Positions 37,649 through 47,980 are shown, counted from the first letter of the stretch. The stretch is DNA of 64,000 bases from Mycolicibacterium aichiense (GCF_010726245.1 NZ_AP022561.1:1364001-1428000); one strand, 5' to 3'. Notes: generated by a model from the sequence alone, not told the origin. Made by a program: numbers and translations.

Positions 37649-38265
37649 CACGTCCCGGTGACCGGCTCGCGGTGGCTGGTCAAGCCCAGCGCCGAGAGCT
37701 GTCGCAGGCCGTACTCGAATCCGCACACCGCAACAGAGGCCGCACCGAACCCGTAGCGCGCACCCTCACGCAGCGGCTGCTCCACCCAACGCGTCACCAC
37801 CGAGCGGGAGAAGTGCCCGTGTCCGACGAACACCACGTCGCGGTCGACCATCCGCTCCAGCGCGTAGGACACCGCTTGGTCGGCACGCATGCTGACCTGG
37901 TCGACGCTCTCACCACCGGGGCAGCCGTAGGTCCACAGCAGCCAGCCCGGGGTGTCGGTGCGGATCTGGTGGGTCGTCAGGCCCTCGTAGTCGCCGTAAT
38001 TCCACTCCGACAGCAGCGGCGACACGTCGTCCACCGTCAGCCCGGCCAGCTCGGCGGTCGCCAGGGCGCGCTGGCGAGGGCTGCTGACCACCAGCGGGTT
38101 GTCCAGGCCGAGGTGCTCGATCGTGTGCGCGGCCAGTTTGGCCTGCTCGCGCCCGTGCTCGGTGAGATCGAGGTCGGTGGTGCTGGTGTGCTGGCCGCTC
38201 TTGGACCATTCGGTCTCGCCGTGCCTCAGCAGGACCAACCGATGCGTACCGACACTCACGATCAT
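37648..38265 (-). CDS. gpm2: Histidine phosphatase-superfamily protein (Rv3214/Gpm2-like)
   Basis: A protein of 205 residues with the phosphohistidine signature LRHGETEW at ~12-19 and a second catalytic His in FVGHGHFSR; Arg and Glu sites are also present (SSPRQRALATAELAG, SEWNYGDYEG). Although named a phosphoglycerate mutase, the M. tuberculosis protein behaves as an acid phosphatase, so the mutase name is doubtful. It starts at ATG 38265 and is coupled to entC. Confidence 0.9.
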   Translation of the reverse strand: MIVSVGTHRLVLLRHGETEWSKSGQHTSTTDLDLTEHGREQAKLAAHTIEHLGLDNPLVVSSPRQRALATAELAGLTVDDVSPLLSEWNYGDYEGLTTHQIRTDTPGWLLWTYGCPGGESVDQVSMRADQAVSYALERMVDRDVVFVGHGHFSRSVVTRWVEQPLREGARYGFGAASVAVCGFEYGLRQLSALGLTSHREPVTGT

Positions 38266-38338
38266 TGATTCTGCCCGATGACCAGGCGCGCCGTGGCAGC
38301 CGGGACGTAACGGCGGCGAACCTGCAAGGATGGTCGGT

Positions 38339-39130
38339 GTGACCCGAGTATTGGCGGTGGCCAACCAGAAGGGTGGGGTGGCCAAGACAACCACGGTCGC
38401 GTCTCTTGGGGCGGCTTTCACCGATGCGGGCAAGCGTGTCTTGCTCGTCGACCTGGACCCGCAGGGGTGCCTGACGTTTTCGCTGGGCACCGATCCGGAC
38501 AAGTTGCCGGTGTCGGTGCACGAGGTGCTGCTCGGCGATGTCGAGCCCAACGCGGCGCTGGTGGAGACGGCCGAAGGCATGACGCTGCTGCCGGCCAACA
38601 TCGACCTTGCCGGTGCGGAAGCCATGCTGCTGATGCGCGCCGGACGTGAGTACGCCCTCAAGCGCGCGCTGGACAAGCTCGACCAATTCGACGTGGTGAT
38701 CATCGACTGTCCACCGTCGCTGGGTGTGCTCACCCTCAACGGGCTGACCGCGGCCGACGAGGTGATCGTGCCGCTGCAGTGCGAGACGCTGGCACATCGC
38801 GGGGTGGGGCAGTTCCTGCGGACCGTCGACGATGTACAGCAGATCACCAATCCGAACCTGAAGATGTTGGGTGCGTTGCCCACGCTGTACGACTCGCGCA
38901 CCACGCACAGTCGCGACGTGCTGCTCGATGTCGCCGACCGCTACGACCTGCCGGTGCTGGCGCCGCCGATCCCGCGCACGGTCCGCTTCGCCGAGGCAAG
39001 CGCGTCCGGTTCATCGGTGCTGGCGGGCCGAAAGAGCAAGGGCGGCATGGCATATCGTGATCTGGCGGCCGCGCTGCTGAAGTATTGGAAGTCCGGCAAA
39101 GCGCTGCCGACCTTCACTCCTGAGGTTTAG
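38339..39130 (+). CDS. ParA/Soj-type ATPase (Rv3213c-like)
   Basis: A MinD/ParA-superfamily ATPase of 263 residues from GTG 38339, with AAGGA 8 nt ahead. The deviant Walker A is NQKGGVAKTTT at ~8-18, Walker A' is LVDLDPQGCLT, and Walker B is VVIIDCPPSLG. No partner parB lies beside it, so it is an orphan ParA not at the chromosome origin locus. A role in positioning is only an inference. Confidence 0.92.
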   Translation: MTRVLAVANQKGGVAKTTTVASLGAAFTDAGKRVLLVDLDPQGCLTFSLGTDPDKLPVSVHEVLLGDVEPNAALVETAEGMTLLPANIDLAGAEAMLLMRAGREYALKRALDKLDQFDVVIIDCPPSLGVLTLNGLTAADEVIVPLQCETLAHRGVGQFLRTVDDVQQITNPNLKMLGALPTLYDSRTTHSRDVLLDVADRYDLPVLAPPIPRTVRFAEASASGSSVLAGRKSKGGMAYRDLAAALLKYWKSGKALPTFTPEV

Positions 39131-40356
39131 GGCTTCGGCCCGAACACGGCCAGCACGCCACCGCGCTGCTCGATCACCGACGAGCCGGTGACGGCGGGCA
39201 CCACCGGTCCCGTGCCGGCCGGGTGGGTGACGGCGATGATCCGCTCGCTGGCGCCGCTGCCCGGGTCGTACACCCCGATGCCGTTGGTCAGCGGGATGAG
39301 CAGCCGGCCCGCCATCATCGTCCCCGGGCCCAGCGGGGCCACCGCAGCCGATGCCTCGATGGTGTAGCGATAGGACAGCCGCGCGTCGAACACTTCCACG
39401 CTGTCGCCGGTCCACCAGGTGTACAAATCGCCGGCGCGGGTGACGGCCTGGGCCGGATTGGCAAGCACCGGAGCCTTTTTCAACAACGTGCTGGCGATCT
39501 TGGTGCCGGTGTCGTCGTACACGGCGATCTGGGGTTGCGGGGACGGCAGGTACACCGCGGTGGTGGTGCCCGACACCGCAAGCACGCGGGCCTCGGAATC
39601 GGCGCCGACGCCGGGCAGCGGCACGTTCTTGGTGTCGGGCTCGTCTTCTTCCTTCGCCGGCTTGAGCAGTGTCAGGCGCAGGTCCTTCTGGTCGCGGCAG
39701 GCTTCCATCACCGACACGGCCTCGTCACTGGCCGCCGCCGACATCAGGGTGCAGCCGGCACCGATGCCCTGGTTGACCGGTTTGACCCGGGCATCGATCT
39801 CGCCGTAGGACAGCATGCGCACCAGATCCGAGCGCCACAGTTCCAGCCGGGTGGCACCGGCGGACAGCACGGCGCTGCCGTTGGAGCTCAGCACCACCTG
39901 CTTGTCGGCGTAGGCGGTGCGGGTCGGCCCGCGGCGGCCCGTGCCACCGTTGATGCTGCTGACCTGTCCGCAGCCACGCGCATCCGGATACACCGCGACG
40001 GCGAGGTCGTAGACGTAGGACACCCCGCACAGGTTCGTATCACGGGCGAACGTCCACCGGATCTGACCGCTCTGCGGGTCATGCCCGTCGACGGTCCGCC
40101 CGTCGCCGGTCACCACGGTGCCGCCGACGACGATCGGGCTCAGCGTGCGTGGGCTGCTCGCGGTCCACAACTGCTGCAGCGTGTCGGGAACGACCCGCGC
40201 CGGGACCGGGTTGGGCGCCGGTGAGCTGGCGGGCCGGCTGACCGTGGCCCGCGCAGAGCTGTTCCACCAAAACAGCGTGGCGATGACGGCCACGACAAGC
40301 GCGATCGTCGCCGCGGCGACGAGATCGCCCTTGGTGCGGCGCTCGGGTCTGACCAT
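39127..40356 (-). CDS. Anchored PQQ/beta-propeller-like protein (Rv3212-like)
   Basis: A protein of 409 residues with a cytosolic basic start (MVRPERRTKGDLVAA), one membrane helix at ~13-33 and an extracellular Ser/Pro linker. After that it is repetitive beta-structure with blade-like units (LSPIVVGGTVVTGDG, GQIRWTFARD, VLSAGATRLELWR, TTTAVYLPSPQPQIAVYDD). Two Cys pairs could form disulfides. No catalytic motif. It converges with the ParA-like gene (4-bp overlap). Confidence 0.75.
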   Translation of the reverse strand: MVRPERRTKGDLVAAATIALVVAVIATLFWWNSSARATVSRPASSPAPNPVPARVVPDTLQQLWTASSPRTLSPIVVGGTVVTGDGRTVDGHDPQSGQIRWTFARDTNLCGVSYVYDLAVAVYPDARGCGQVSSINGGTGRRGPTRTAYADKQVVLSSNGSAVLSAGATRLELWRSDLVRMLSYGEIDARVKPVNQGIGAGCTLMSAAASDEAVSVMEACRDQKDLRLTLLKPAKEEDEPDTKNVPLPGVGADSEARVLAVSGTTTAVYLPSPQPQIAVYDDTGTKIASTLLKKAPVLANPAQAVTRAGDLYTWWTGDSVEVFDARLSYRYTIEASAAVAPLGPGTMMAGRLLIPLTNGIGVYDPGSGASERIIAVTHPAGTGPVVPAVTGSSVIEQRGGVLAVFGPKP

Positions 40357-40376
40357 CTAGGCGACGATAGCGGTCG

Positions 40377-41891
40377 TCAGCCTGCGGTTGCGGGGGCCTC
40401 GGCGGCGTTGCGCGGACGACGCCGGCGACGGCGCTTGCGGGCCGGGCTGTCGTCGCCGCCCTCGGCCGGCTTGTCGCCGTCTGCGGGGGCGTCGGCCTGC
40501 GTGGCCGCGTGTCCAGTGGCTCCCTCGCCGCCGCGGGTGCGCCGGCGAGAGCGGTTGCGGCTGGGCCGTTGCCGGTCGGAGTCGGCGGAACTGATCCGGG
40601 TACCGTCCTGCGCTTTCGCGCCCTGCGACTTGGCGCCCTGCGACTTACGCGCAGCGCCGACCGTGCCGCCGGCATCGGTGGGGATGTTCAGTTCTTCGTA
40701 GAGATGCGGAGAGTTGGAATAGGTCTCCGAGGGGTCCGGGCAGTCCAGCTTGAGGGCCTTGTCGATCATCGACCAGCGCTCCAGCTCATCCCAGTCCACC
40801 AGGGTGATGGCGATGCCGGTCTTGCCGGCCCGGCCGGTGCGCCCGATGCGGTGCACGTAGGCCTGCTCGTCCTCGGGAATCTGGTAGTTGATCACGTGCG
40901 TGATGTCGTCGATATCGATGCCGCGCGCTGCGACATCGGTAGCGACCAGCACGTCGATGTCGCCGCTGCGGAACGACTTGAGCGCCTTCTCGCGGGCGAT
41001 CTGGCCCAGGTCGCCGTGTACGGCGCCGACCTTGAACCCGCGCTCGGCCAGCTCGTCGGACACCTTCTGTGCGGTCCGCTTGGTGCGGGTGAAGATCATC
41101 GTCGCGCCGCGGCCCTGCGCCTGCAGGATGCGGCTGACCATCTCGACCTTGTCCAGCGCGTGGGCGCGGTAGACGAACTGTTCGGTGGTGTCGTGAGTCG
41201 CGGCACCCTGCACACCCTCGGCGCGGATGTGGGTGGGCTGGTTCATGAACGTGCGAGCCAGCGTGATGATCGGGTCCGGCATGGTCGCCGAGAACAGCAT
41301 GGCCTGCCGCTCGGTCGGGATCTGCTTGAGGATCCGCTCGATGTCCGGCAGGAAGCCCAGGTCCAGCATTTCGTCGGCCTCGTCGAGGACCAGGACCGAC
41401 AGACCGCCGAGCTGCAGGTGGCCCTGCTGGGCGAGGTCGAGCAACCGGCCCGGGGTGCCGACGACGACGTCGACGCCCTTCTGGAGCGCCTCGATCTGCG
41501 GTTCGTACGGGCGGCCGCCGTAGATGGCGGTGACGGTCAGCTTCCGCGACTCATCCGCCTTCAGGTACTTCGATGCGGCGACGAGGTCGCCGTGGACCTG
41601 CAGACACAGCTCCCGGGTCGGCACCACGACCAGCGCGCGCGGGGTACCGGTCAGCGGCCGGGTGGTGTCGGTGGTGATGCGGTGCAGCAGCGGCACGCCG
41701 AAGGCGAGGGTCTTGCCCATGCCGGTGCGGGCCTGGCCGATCAGATCGTCGCCCGCCAAGGCCATCGGCAGGGTCTGCTCCTGGATGGCGAAGGCGAATT
41801 CCTTGCCTTCTTCGGACAGTGCCCGGACGATCTCGTCACGGACTCCGAGCTGGGCGAATGAGATTTGGGGATGAATTGTCAGTGGGGTCAT
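40377..41891 (-). CDS. rhlE: DEAD-box RNA helicase RhlE
   Basis: A protein of 504 residues from ATG 41891 with the full helicase motif set: Q motif (FAIQEQTLP), motif I ARTGMGKT, Ia PTRELCLQ, GG, TPGR, DEAD (LVLDEADEMLD), SAT (LFSATMPD), then ATDVAARGIDI and HRIGRTGRAGK. The C-terminal ~95 residues are a disordered basic tail with RRRRR runs, which fits RNA binding. In mycobacteria RhlE works in the degradosome-like RNA turnover machinery. A ~190-nt leader precedes it. Confidence 0.93.
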   Translation of the reverse strand: MTPLTIHPQISFAQLGVRDEIVRALSEEGKEFAFAIQEQTLPMALAGDDLIGQARTGMGKTLAFGVPLLHRITTDTTRPLTGTPRALVVVPTRELCLQVHGDLVAASKYLKADESRKLTVTAIYGGRPYEPQIEALQKGVDVVVGTPGRLLDLAQQGHLQLGGLSVLVLDEADEMLDLGFLPDIERILKQIPTERQAMLFSATMPDPIITLARTFMNQPTHIRAEGVQGAATHDTTEQFVYRAHALDKVEMVSRILQAQGRGATMIFTRTKRTAQKVSDELAERGFKVGAVHGDLGQIAREKALKSFRSGDIDVLVATDVAARGIDIDDITHVINYQIPEDEQAYVHRIGRTGRAGKTGIAITLVDWDELERWSMIDKALKLDCPDPSETYSNSPHLYEELNIPTDAGGTVGAARKSQGAKSQGAKAQDGTRISSADSDRQRPSRNRSRRRTRGGEGATGHAATQADAPADGDKPAEGGDDSPARKRRRRRRPRNAAEAPATAG

Positions 41892-42080
41892 GTGGTGGCG
41901 TAGCGCCTTCCGTAGTCGGTCCTCGAATGCGATGTCACGCGCGCACGAGTTCTGACTTCGACAATGGAGTCGGTGCCATCGATTCGATGCCCCGATTCGC
42001 CGGGCCCTGCACTGAGGGAGCGGGCCCACTGCATGCACGCACATTTCCTTGACCACGCCTCACGGCGTTCGTCAGACCCC

Positions 42081-42086
42081 ATCATA
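42081..42086 (-). promoter_or_regulatory. Candidate -10 element of rhlE
   Basis: TATGAT on the minus strand, ~190 bp before the rhlE ATG, has no convincing -35. If used, it gives a leader of ~185 nt containing the short hairpin ACGCC-GTGA-GGCGT. The divergent ferritin-like gene begins ~60 bp to the right. Confidence 0.4.
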
Positions 42087-42142
42087 GCTGGTCGCGCTCT
42101 CCGGCACTGATCGACGCTGCGGCCGGGACTACAGTGACGGCC

Positions 42143-42826
42143 ATGACGGCCCCCCAGCCCGCCTCGGAATCACCGGCGCGGATCACCGCCGACCACCCCG
42201 GCGTCAACGAGTTGTTCGCGCTGCTGGCTTACGGCGAGGTCGCCGCCTTCTATCGGCTCACCGAGGAGGCCCGGATGGCTCCGGACCTGCGCGGCCGAAT
42301 CAACATGGCGAGCATGGCCGCCGCCGAGATGGCCCACTACGAGATGCTGCGCGAGGCGCTGGAGGCGCGCGGTGTCGACGTCGTCCCGGCAATGACGCGG
42401 TATGCCTCGGCGCTGGAGAACTACCACCGGCTGACGACGCCGAGCACCTGGCTCGAGGCGCTGGTCAAGACGTATGTCGGTGACGCGATGGCAGCGGATT
42501 TCTACCTCGAGATCGCCGACGTGCTGCCCGACGAGGTGGCCGCGGTGGTGCGCGGGGTTCTCTCCGAGACCGGGCACTCGCAGTTCGTGGTTGCCGAAGT
42601 CCGCAAGGCCGTGACCAGCAGCGGACGCCAGCGCAGCCGGTTGGCGTTGTGGTCGCGCCGACTGCTCGGGGAAGCAATCACCCAGGCGCAGTATGTGCTG
42701 GCCGAGCGCGACGAACTGGTCGACCTGGTGCTGGCCGGTCCGGGTGGTCTCGGGCAGGTCGCCGATTTCTTCGACCGGCTGCAGCGCACGCATGCCGAGC
42801 GGATGGGCGAGCTCGGCCTGACCTAA
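42143..42826 (+). CDS. Ferritin-like-fold protein (Rv3210c-like)
   Basis: An all-helical protein of 227 residues from ATG 42143 (GTG 42134 possible). Two E-x-x-H motifs typical of di-iron four-helix bundles are visible: EMAHYEM and ETGHSQF, plus acidic residues GEVAAFYRL and YLEIADVLP. It resembles ferritin-like or tRNA-hydroxylase MiaE-like folds but is not a classical ferritin. No signal peptide. Function unknown. Confidence 0.78.
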   Translation: MTAPQPASESPARITADHPGVNELFALLAYGEVAAFYRLTEEARMAPDLRGRINMASMAAAEMAHYEMLREALEARGVDVVPAMTRYASALENYHRLTTPSTWLEALVKTYVGDAMAADFYLEIADVLPDEVAAVVRGVLSETGHSQFVVAEVRKAVTSSGRQRSRLALWSRRLLGEAITQAQYVLAERDELVDLVLAGPGGLGQVADFFDRLQRTHAERMGELGLT

Positions 42827-43389
42827 CGGTTACAGGTCGCCGAGATGGTGTTGTCGGTCGCGGCGGCCACGGTCGCCCCGCGCGCGTCGGTGATCCAGCA
42901 GTTCAGCTGACTTCCGTTGCTGCTGGCGGTCACGTAGTTGACGGGCACGGTCGGGACGACGGTCAGCCGCCAGGGGAGTGAGACGTTCTCCACGGTCCGC
43001 AGGGCGCCCACCTCGTCGGCGTAGGTGATCGTCACCGGATCGTCGGGCCGCTGATTGCCCGCCACGGTGTAGACGATCTCGGCGGGATCGACCATCGCCT
43101 GGGCCATCGGCGCGGCGGCCGGGCTGGGCGGCGTGACCATGACGGGCGTCTCCACCGGCAAGCCGGGAACGGTGACGGTGACCGGCGCCGGTGCCGGCGT
43201 CGAGGTCCGGGGACCGGGAATGGCCACCACGGTGCGGGTGGGGGTGGTGCTCGAATCCGCGATCGTGCTGGCGGCGTCCCCGGTCCGCACCACGAACGTC
43301 GTCGCGGTGGCGGCGACCAGGACGCCGCCGACGGTCAGCGCCACGCGGGGCCACTGAACCAGCCGCTGCCGGCGCTTGTTGTCGCTCAC
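42823..43389 (-). CDS. MmpS-like membrane-anchored protein (Rv3209-like)
   Basis: A protein of 188 residues: a basic N-terminus, one membrane helix (~15-36), a Pro/Thr/Val-rich linker, and a C-terminal beta domain. That domain contains IVYTVAGNQRPDDPVTITYADE, LPWRLTV, NYVTASSNGSQLNCWITD and a final Cys, which follow the MmpS layout (the two Cys probably pair). MmpS proteins usually accompany MmpL transporters; no mmpL is present here. It overlaps the ferritin-like gene end by 4 bp. Confidence 0.75.
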   Translation of the reverse strand: MSDNKRRQRLVQWPRVALTVGGVLVAATATTFVVRTGDAASTIADSSTTPTRTVVAIPGPRTSTPAPAPVTVTVPGLPVETPVMVTPPSPAAAPMAQAMVDPAEIVYTVAGNQRPDDPVTITYADEVGALRTVENVSLPWRLTVVPTVPVNYVTASSNGSQLNCWITDARGATVAAATDNTISATCNR

Positions 43390-43586
43390 GGGAAAAGGTT
43401 ATGGACGCACGCGCGTCGCCACGGCGCGGCGCGCCTGTCCGTTGCCATGCTGTTATCGCAGCTTGACGCCCTATTCGCTAACCGCGAACGGCTGGCCGCG
43501 ACCGCGGAACGTCTTTGTTTCGGGGCGTCCACTAGCCTTCCTGGGGTAGATGCGCACACGACGCAGACGAGAGAGAAGGGGCCAGC

Positions 43587-43838
43587 GTGGAGGTCAAGAT
43601 CGGTGTCACGGACAGTCCGCGTGAGCTCGTGTTCGCCAGCTCCCAGACGCCCGCTGAGGTCGAAGAGCTGGTGACCTCGGCGTTCGCCAAGGACGGCCCG
43701 GATGTTCTGAGCCTGAGCGACGACAAGGGCCGCCGCTTCCTGGTGCAGACCGCCAAGATCAGCTATGTCGAGATCGGTGTCGCCGACGTACGGCGGGTCG
43801 GATTCGGGATCGGTGCCGGCGGTGCAGCCGGCGCGTAG
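43587..43838 (+). CDS. DUF3107 protein (TB9.4, Rv3208A-like)
   Basis: A soluble protein of 83 residues (VEVKIGVTDSPRELVFAS...YVEIGVADVRRVGFG) with two antiparallel beta-rich halves and a Gly/Ala tail. The GTG 43587 start follows GAGAGAAGGGG. Function is unknown; it is conserved in actinobacteria and typically adjacent to this TetR gene, as here (convergent, 3 bp between stops). Confidence 0.88.
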   Translation: MEVKIGVTDSPRELVFASSQTPAEVEELVTSAFAKDGPDVLSLSDDKGRRFLVQTAKISYVEIGVADVRRVGFGIGAGGAAGA

Positions 43839-43841
43839 CCG

Positions 43842-44585
<744 letters not shown>

Positions 44586-44680
44586 TTACTACCCGGCTGG
44601 GGTTACTCGCCCGTAGCTGCGTCCGGCGGGCACGGGCGCGCCGGAACTCCCGTGTTCGGCTGTTGTGCCATCCTGGGTCG

Positions 44681-45718
44681 GTGACCTACGACCCGGGGCA
44701 CCGCGGCGGCGGTCGTGTGCCGGTGCTGCGCGACGAGTGGCGGGAGCCGCTGCGCGCGTTGCGCGACCCGTTGGCGGGGGAATCGGGCCGGGCCAGATCC
44801 AACCGGGATCAGCACCGCCAATGGCGTAAGCAGAGCTGGTTGGGCCGGTTCATCTCCGCCTACGGCTGGCGCGCGTATGCACTGCCGGTTCTGGTGGTGG
44901 TCACCGGAGTCGTGCTCTATCAAACGATCACCGGCACCGCGGCGCCCGCGGTGCACACCACCGCCCAGGGGCCGGTGCAAGGCCCGCCGACGATCGGGTC
45001 GAGCGGAACGGCGATCATCGGCGCGCCACCGCGCGGGCTCACCGAGTTCGACGCCAACCTGCCGACCGGGATCCTGCCGGAGGGTGGGGCATTCACCGAG
45101 GCCGGTGCCAAGACCTGGCACATTGTCCCGGGCACAACGCCGAAGGTCGGTGACGGAACCGCCAAGACATTCACCTACACCGTGGAGGTCGAAGACGGCG
45201 TCGACACCGCGTCGTTCGGCGGTGACGAAGGATTCGCCCGGATGGTCACCGAGACCCTCGGCAATCCCAAGAGCTGGATTCACAATCCGCAGTTCGCTTT
45301 TCAGCGCGTCGACGCCCCCGACGTCAAGCCCGACTTCCGGGTGTCGCTGACGTCGCCGATGACGGTGCGGGAAGGCTGCGGCTACGAAATCCCGCTGGAG
45401 TCGTCCTGCTACAACCCGGCTTACGGGCCTGACGCGCAGCCCCGGGTCTTCATCAACGAGTCGCGGTGGGTGCGCGGCGCGGTGCCGTTCCAGGGCGACA
45501 TCGGCTCCTACCGGCAATACCTGATCAACCATGAGGTCGGCCACGCGATCGGCTACCAACACCACGAGCCCTGCTCCGACAGTGGGGGCCTGGCGCCGGT
45601 GATGATGCAGCAGACCTTCTCGACCTCCGACGACGACGCGTCGCGCTTCGACCCGGAGTACGTCAAGGCCGACGGCAAGACCTGCCGGTTCAACCCCTGG
45701 CCGTATCCGATCGCATAG
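44681..45718 (+). CDS. DUF3152 protein with HExxHxxGxxH motif (Rv3207c-like)
   Basis: A protein of 345 residues from GTG 44681. A cytosolic basic region (1-60) precedes one membrane helix (~68-88), and the rest is extracytoplasmic. The strand-rich domain carries H284-E285-V-G-H288-A-I-G291-Y-Q-H294-H295, the full zinc-binding consensus of metzincin-type peptidases, preceded by YLIN. A downstream PVMMQQTFS may serve as the Met-turn. It would be a membrane-anchored metallopeptidase of the cell envelope; the family is officially of unknown function. Confidence 0.8.
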   Translation: MTYDPGHRGGGRVPVLRDEWREPLRALRDPLAGESGRARSNRDQHRQWRKQSWLGRFISAYGWRAYALPVLVVVTGVVLYQTITGTAAPAVHTTAQGPVQGPPTIGSSGTAIIGAPPRGLTEFDANLPTGILPEGGAFTEAGAKTWHIVPGTTPKVGDGTAKTFTYTVEVEDGVDTASFGGDEGFARMVTETLGNPKSWIHNPQFAFQRVDAPDVKPDFRVSLTSPMTVREGCGYEIPLESSCYNPAYGPDAQPRVFINESRWVRGAVPFQGDIGSYRQYLINHEVGHAIGYQHHEPCSDSGGLAPVMMQQTFSTSDDDASRFDPEYVKADGKTCRFNPWPYPIA

Positions 45719-45823
45719 TCGGGAAGCCTCCACCGCTGTTTGCCGTTGCTCTGGCCAGCTGTTGAGATGGATGGTGAACGTCGGTCGGGCGTAAGCCAAA
45801 CCGAGCCGATCCTAGGAGTGCCG

Positions 45824-47014
45824 GTGTCCTCGTTGCCGCCGCTGGTCGAGCCAGCCGCCGAGCTCACTCGCGACGAGGTCGCGCGGTACAGCCGACACCT
45901 GATCATCCCCGATCTCGGTGTCGACGGTCAGAAGCGCTTGAAGAACGCCAAGGTGCTGGTGATCGGCGCGGGCGGGCTGGGATCGCCGACGCTGCTATAT
46001 CTGGCGGCCGCCGGTGTCGGCACGATCGGCATCGTCGAGTTCGACGTGGTCGATGAGTCCAACTTGCAGCGCCAGATCATCCACGGCCAGTCCGATATCG
46101 GCCGCTCCAAAGCCGAGAGCGCGCGCGAGTCCATCCTCGAGGTCAACCCGCTGGTGACCGTCCGCCTGCACGAACAGCGGCTGGCCCCCGACAACGCGGT
46201 GCAGCTGTTCGAGCAGTACGACCTGATCCTCGACGGCACCGACAACTTCGCCACCCGCTATCTGGTGAACGACGCCTCGGTGCTGGCGCACAAGCCGTAC
46301 GTGTGGGGTTCGATCTACCGCTTCGAGGGCCAGGTCTCGGTGTTCTGGGAGGACGCCCCGTCCGACGAGGCCGGCAACGAGCGCGGCCTGAACTACCGCG
46401 ACCTCTATCCCGAGCCGCCACCGCCGGGCCTGGTGCCGTCGTGCGCCGAGGGCGGCGTCCTGGGCATCCTGTGCGCGTCGATCGCCTCGATCATGGGCAC
46501 CGAGGCCATCAAGCTCATCACCGGCATCGGGGAGACCCTGCTGGGCCGGCTGATGATGTACGACGCGCTGGCCATGACGTATCGCACGATCGCCATCCGC
46601 AAGGATCCGGAGACTCCGAAGATCACCGAACTGATCGACTACGAATCGTTCTGCGGCGTGGTGTCCGACGCCGCGGTCGATGCCGCGCAGGGTTCCGCCG
46701 TCACCCCCCTCGAACTCCGTGAGTTGCTCGATTCCGGAAAGAACCTGGCGTTGATCGACGTCCGCGAGCCGGTCGAGTGGGAGATCAATCACATCACCGG
46801 CGCCGAGCTCATCCCGAAGTCGGCGATCGAGTCCGGCGAGGGCCTGTCGAGGTTGCCACACGACCGCACACCGGTGCTGTACTGCAAGACCGGGGTTCGC
46901 TCCGCAGAGGTGCTGGCGGTGGTGAAGAAAGCCGGTTTCGCCGATGCGATGCACCTGCAGGGCGGCATCGTGGCATGGGCGAAGCAAATCGATCCCGACA
47001 TGGTGCTCTACTGA
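45824..47014 (+). CDS. moeZ: Adenylyltransferase/sulfurtransferase MoeZ (MoeB1)
   Basis: A protein of 396 residues from GTG 45824, with AGGAG 6 nt ahead. The ThiF/MoeB-type domain (~20-290) has the nucleotide motif VLVIGAGGLGSP, the Arg finger NLQRQIIHG and TDNFATRYLVNDA. The C-terminal rhodanese domain (~300-396) has the persulfide Cys354 in YCKTGVRS. It adenylates and thiolates sulfur-carrier proteins (CysO for cysteine, MoaD for molybdopterin). The paired zinc Cys of E. coli MoeB are not obvious. Confidence 0.95.
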   Translation: MSSLPPLVEPAAELTRDEVARYSRHLIIPDLGVDGQKRLKNAKVLVIGAGGLGSPTLLYLAAAGVGTIGIVEFDVVDESNLQRQIIHGQSDIGRSKAESARESILEVNPLVTVRLHEQRLAPDNAVQLFEQYDLILDGTDNFATRYLVNDASVLAHKPYVWGSIYRFEGQVSVFWEDAPSDEAGNERGLNYRDLYPEPPPPGLVPSCAEGGVLGILCASIASIMGTEAIKLITGIGETLLGRLMMYDALAMTYRTIAIRKDPETPKITELIDYESFCGVVSDAAVDAAQGSAVTPLELRELLDSGKNLALIDVREPVEWEINHITGAELIPKSAIESGEGLSRLPHDRTPVLYCKTGVRSAEVLAVVKKAGFADAMHLQGGIVAWAKQIDPDMVLY

Positions 47015-47050
47015 CGACTACTTTGCGTTGCGACAATTTAGGCTGTCGGG

Positions 47051-47917
47051 GTGGCTGACGGGGTGAGTGACGAGCGCCCGCCTGAGCATGTACTGGCCGC
47101 GTTCGGTCTCAAGGGCCACGATCCCGAACCGCTGGGCGCGGGCTGGGAAGGCGGCTTCAAGTGCGGCGAGGTGGTGTTGTCGGTGATCGCCGACCATGCC
47201 AGGGCCGCCTGGTCGGCGAAAGCACGCGAGACGCTGTTCGTCGACGGGGTCCGGCTGGCGCGGCCGGTGCGGTCGACCGACGGACGCTACGTGGTCTCGG
47301 GTTGGCGGGCGGACACATTCGTCGCCGGTAGCCCCGAGCCCCGCCACGACGAGGTCGTCTCGGCCGGGGTGCGGCTGCACGAGGCCACCGCCAAACTCGA
47401 ACGGCCGAGATTCCTGACCCAGGCGCCGGTGGCTCCGTGGAGTGACGTCGACGTGTTCATCGCAGCCGACCGGGCTGCGTGGGAGGAACGCCCGCTGCAT
47501 TCGCTGCCGCCCGGCGCGCTGGTGGCGCCCGGGTCCGCGGACGGCGAGCGGTCGGTGGAGTTGATCAATCAGCTGGCCGTGTTGCGTAAGCCCACCAAGA
47601 GTCCCAACCAATTGGTGCACGGTGACCTGTACGGCACCGTGTTGTTCGCCGGAACGGCGGCACCGGGCATCACCGACATCACCCCGTACTGGCGGCCGGC
47701 GTCGTGGGCGGCCGGAGTGGTCGTGGTCGACGCACTGGCCTGGGGTGAGGCCGACGACGGTCTGATCGAGCGGTGGGACGCGTTGCCGGAGTGGCCGCAG
47801 ATGTTGTTGCGCGCGTTGATGTTCCGGCTCGCCGTGCATGCACTGCATCCACGCTCGACGGCGGCCGCGTTCCCCGGGTTGGCCCGTACGGCCGCGTTGA
47901 TCCGGTTGGTGCTCTAA
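47051..47917 (+). CDS. TIGR02569-type protein (Rv3205c-like), kinase-fold related
   Basis: A protein of 288 residues from GTG 47051. A short N-lobe with GWEGGFKCGEVVLSVI precedes a C-lobe with LVHGDLYGTVLF, which resembles the HGD catalytic loop of aminoglycoside-phosphotransferase-like kinases. DITPYWRPASWAAGVVVVDALAWGEADD then resembles the metal-binding DFG region. The usual Lys is not clear, so enzymatic activity is uncertain. The C-terminus is Leu/Ala-rich helix. It follows moeZ by 36 bp. Confidence 0.75.
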   Translation: MADGVSDERPPEHVLAAFGLKGHDPEPLGAGWEGGFKCGEVVLSVIADHARAAWSAKARETLFVDGVRLARPVRSTDGRYVVSGWRADTFVAGSPEPRHDEVVSAGVRLHEATAKLERPRFLTQAPVAPWSDVDVFIAADRAAWEERPLHSLPPGALVAPGSADGERSVELINQLAVLRKPTKSPNQLVHGDLYGTVLFAGTAAPGITDITPYWRPASWAAGVVVVDALAWGEADDGLIERWDALPEWPQMLLRALMFRLAVHALHPRSTAAAFPGLARTAALIRLVL

Positions 47918-47980
47918 GTGAGTCTGACGTCTCTATCAGCGCCGGCCGGTCCGCGCAGACATAGCTCTGTTCCGCAACGT

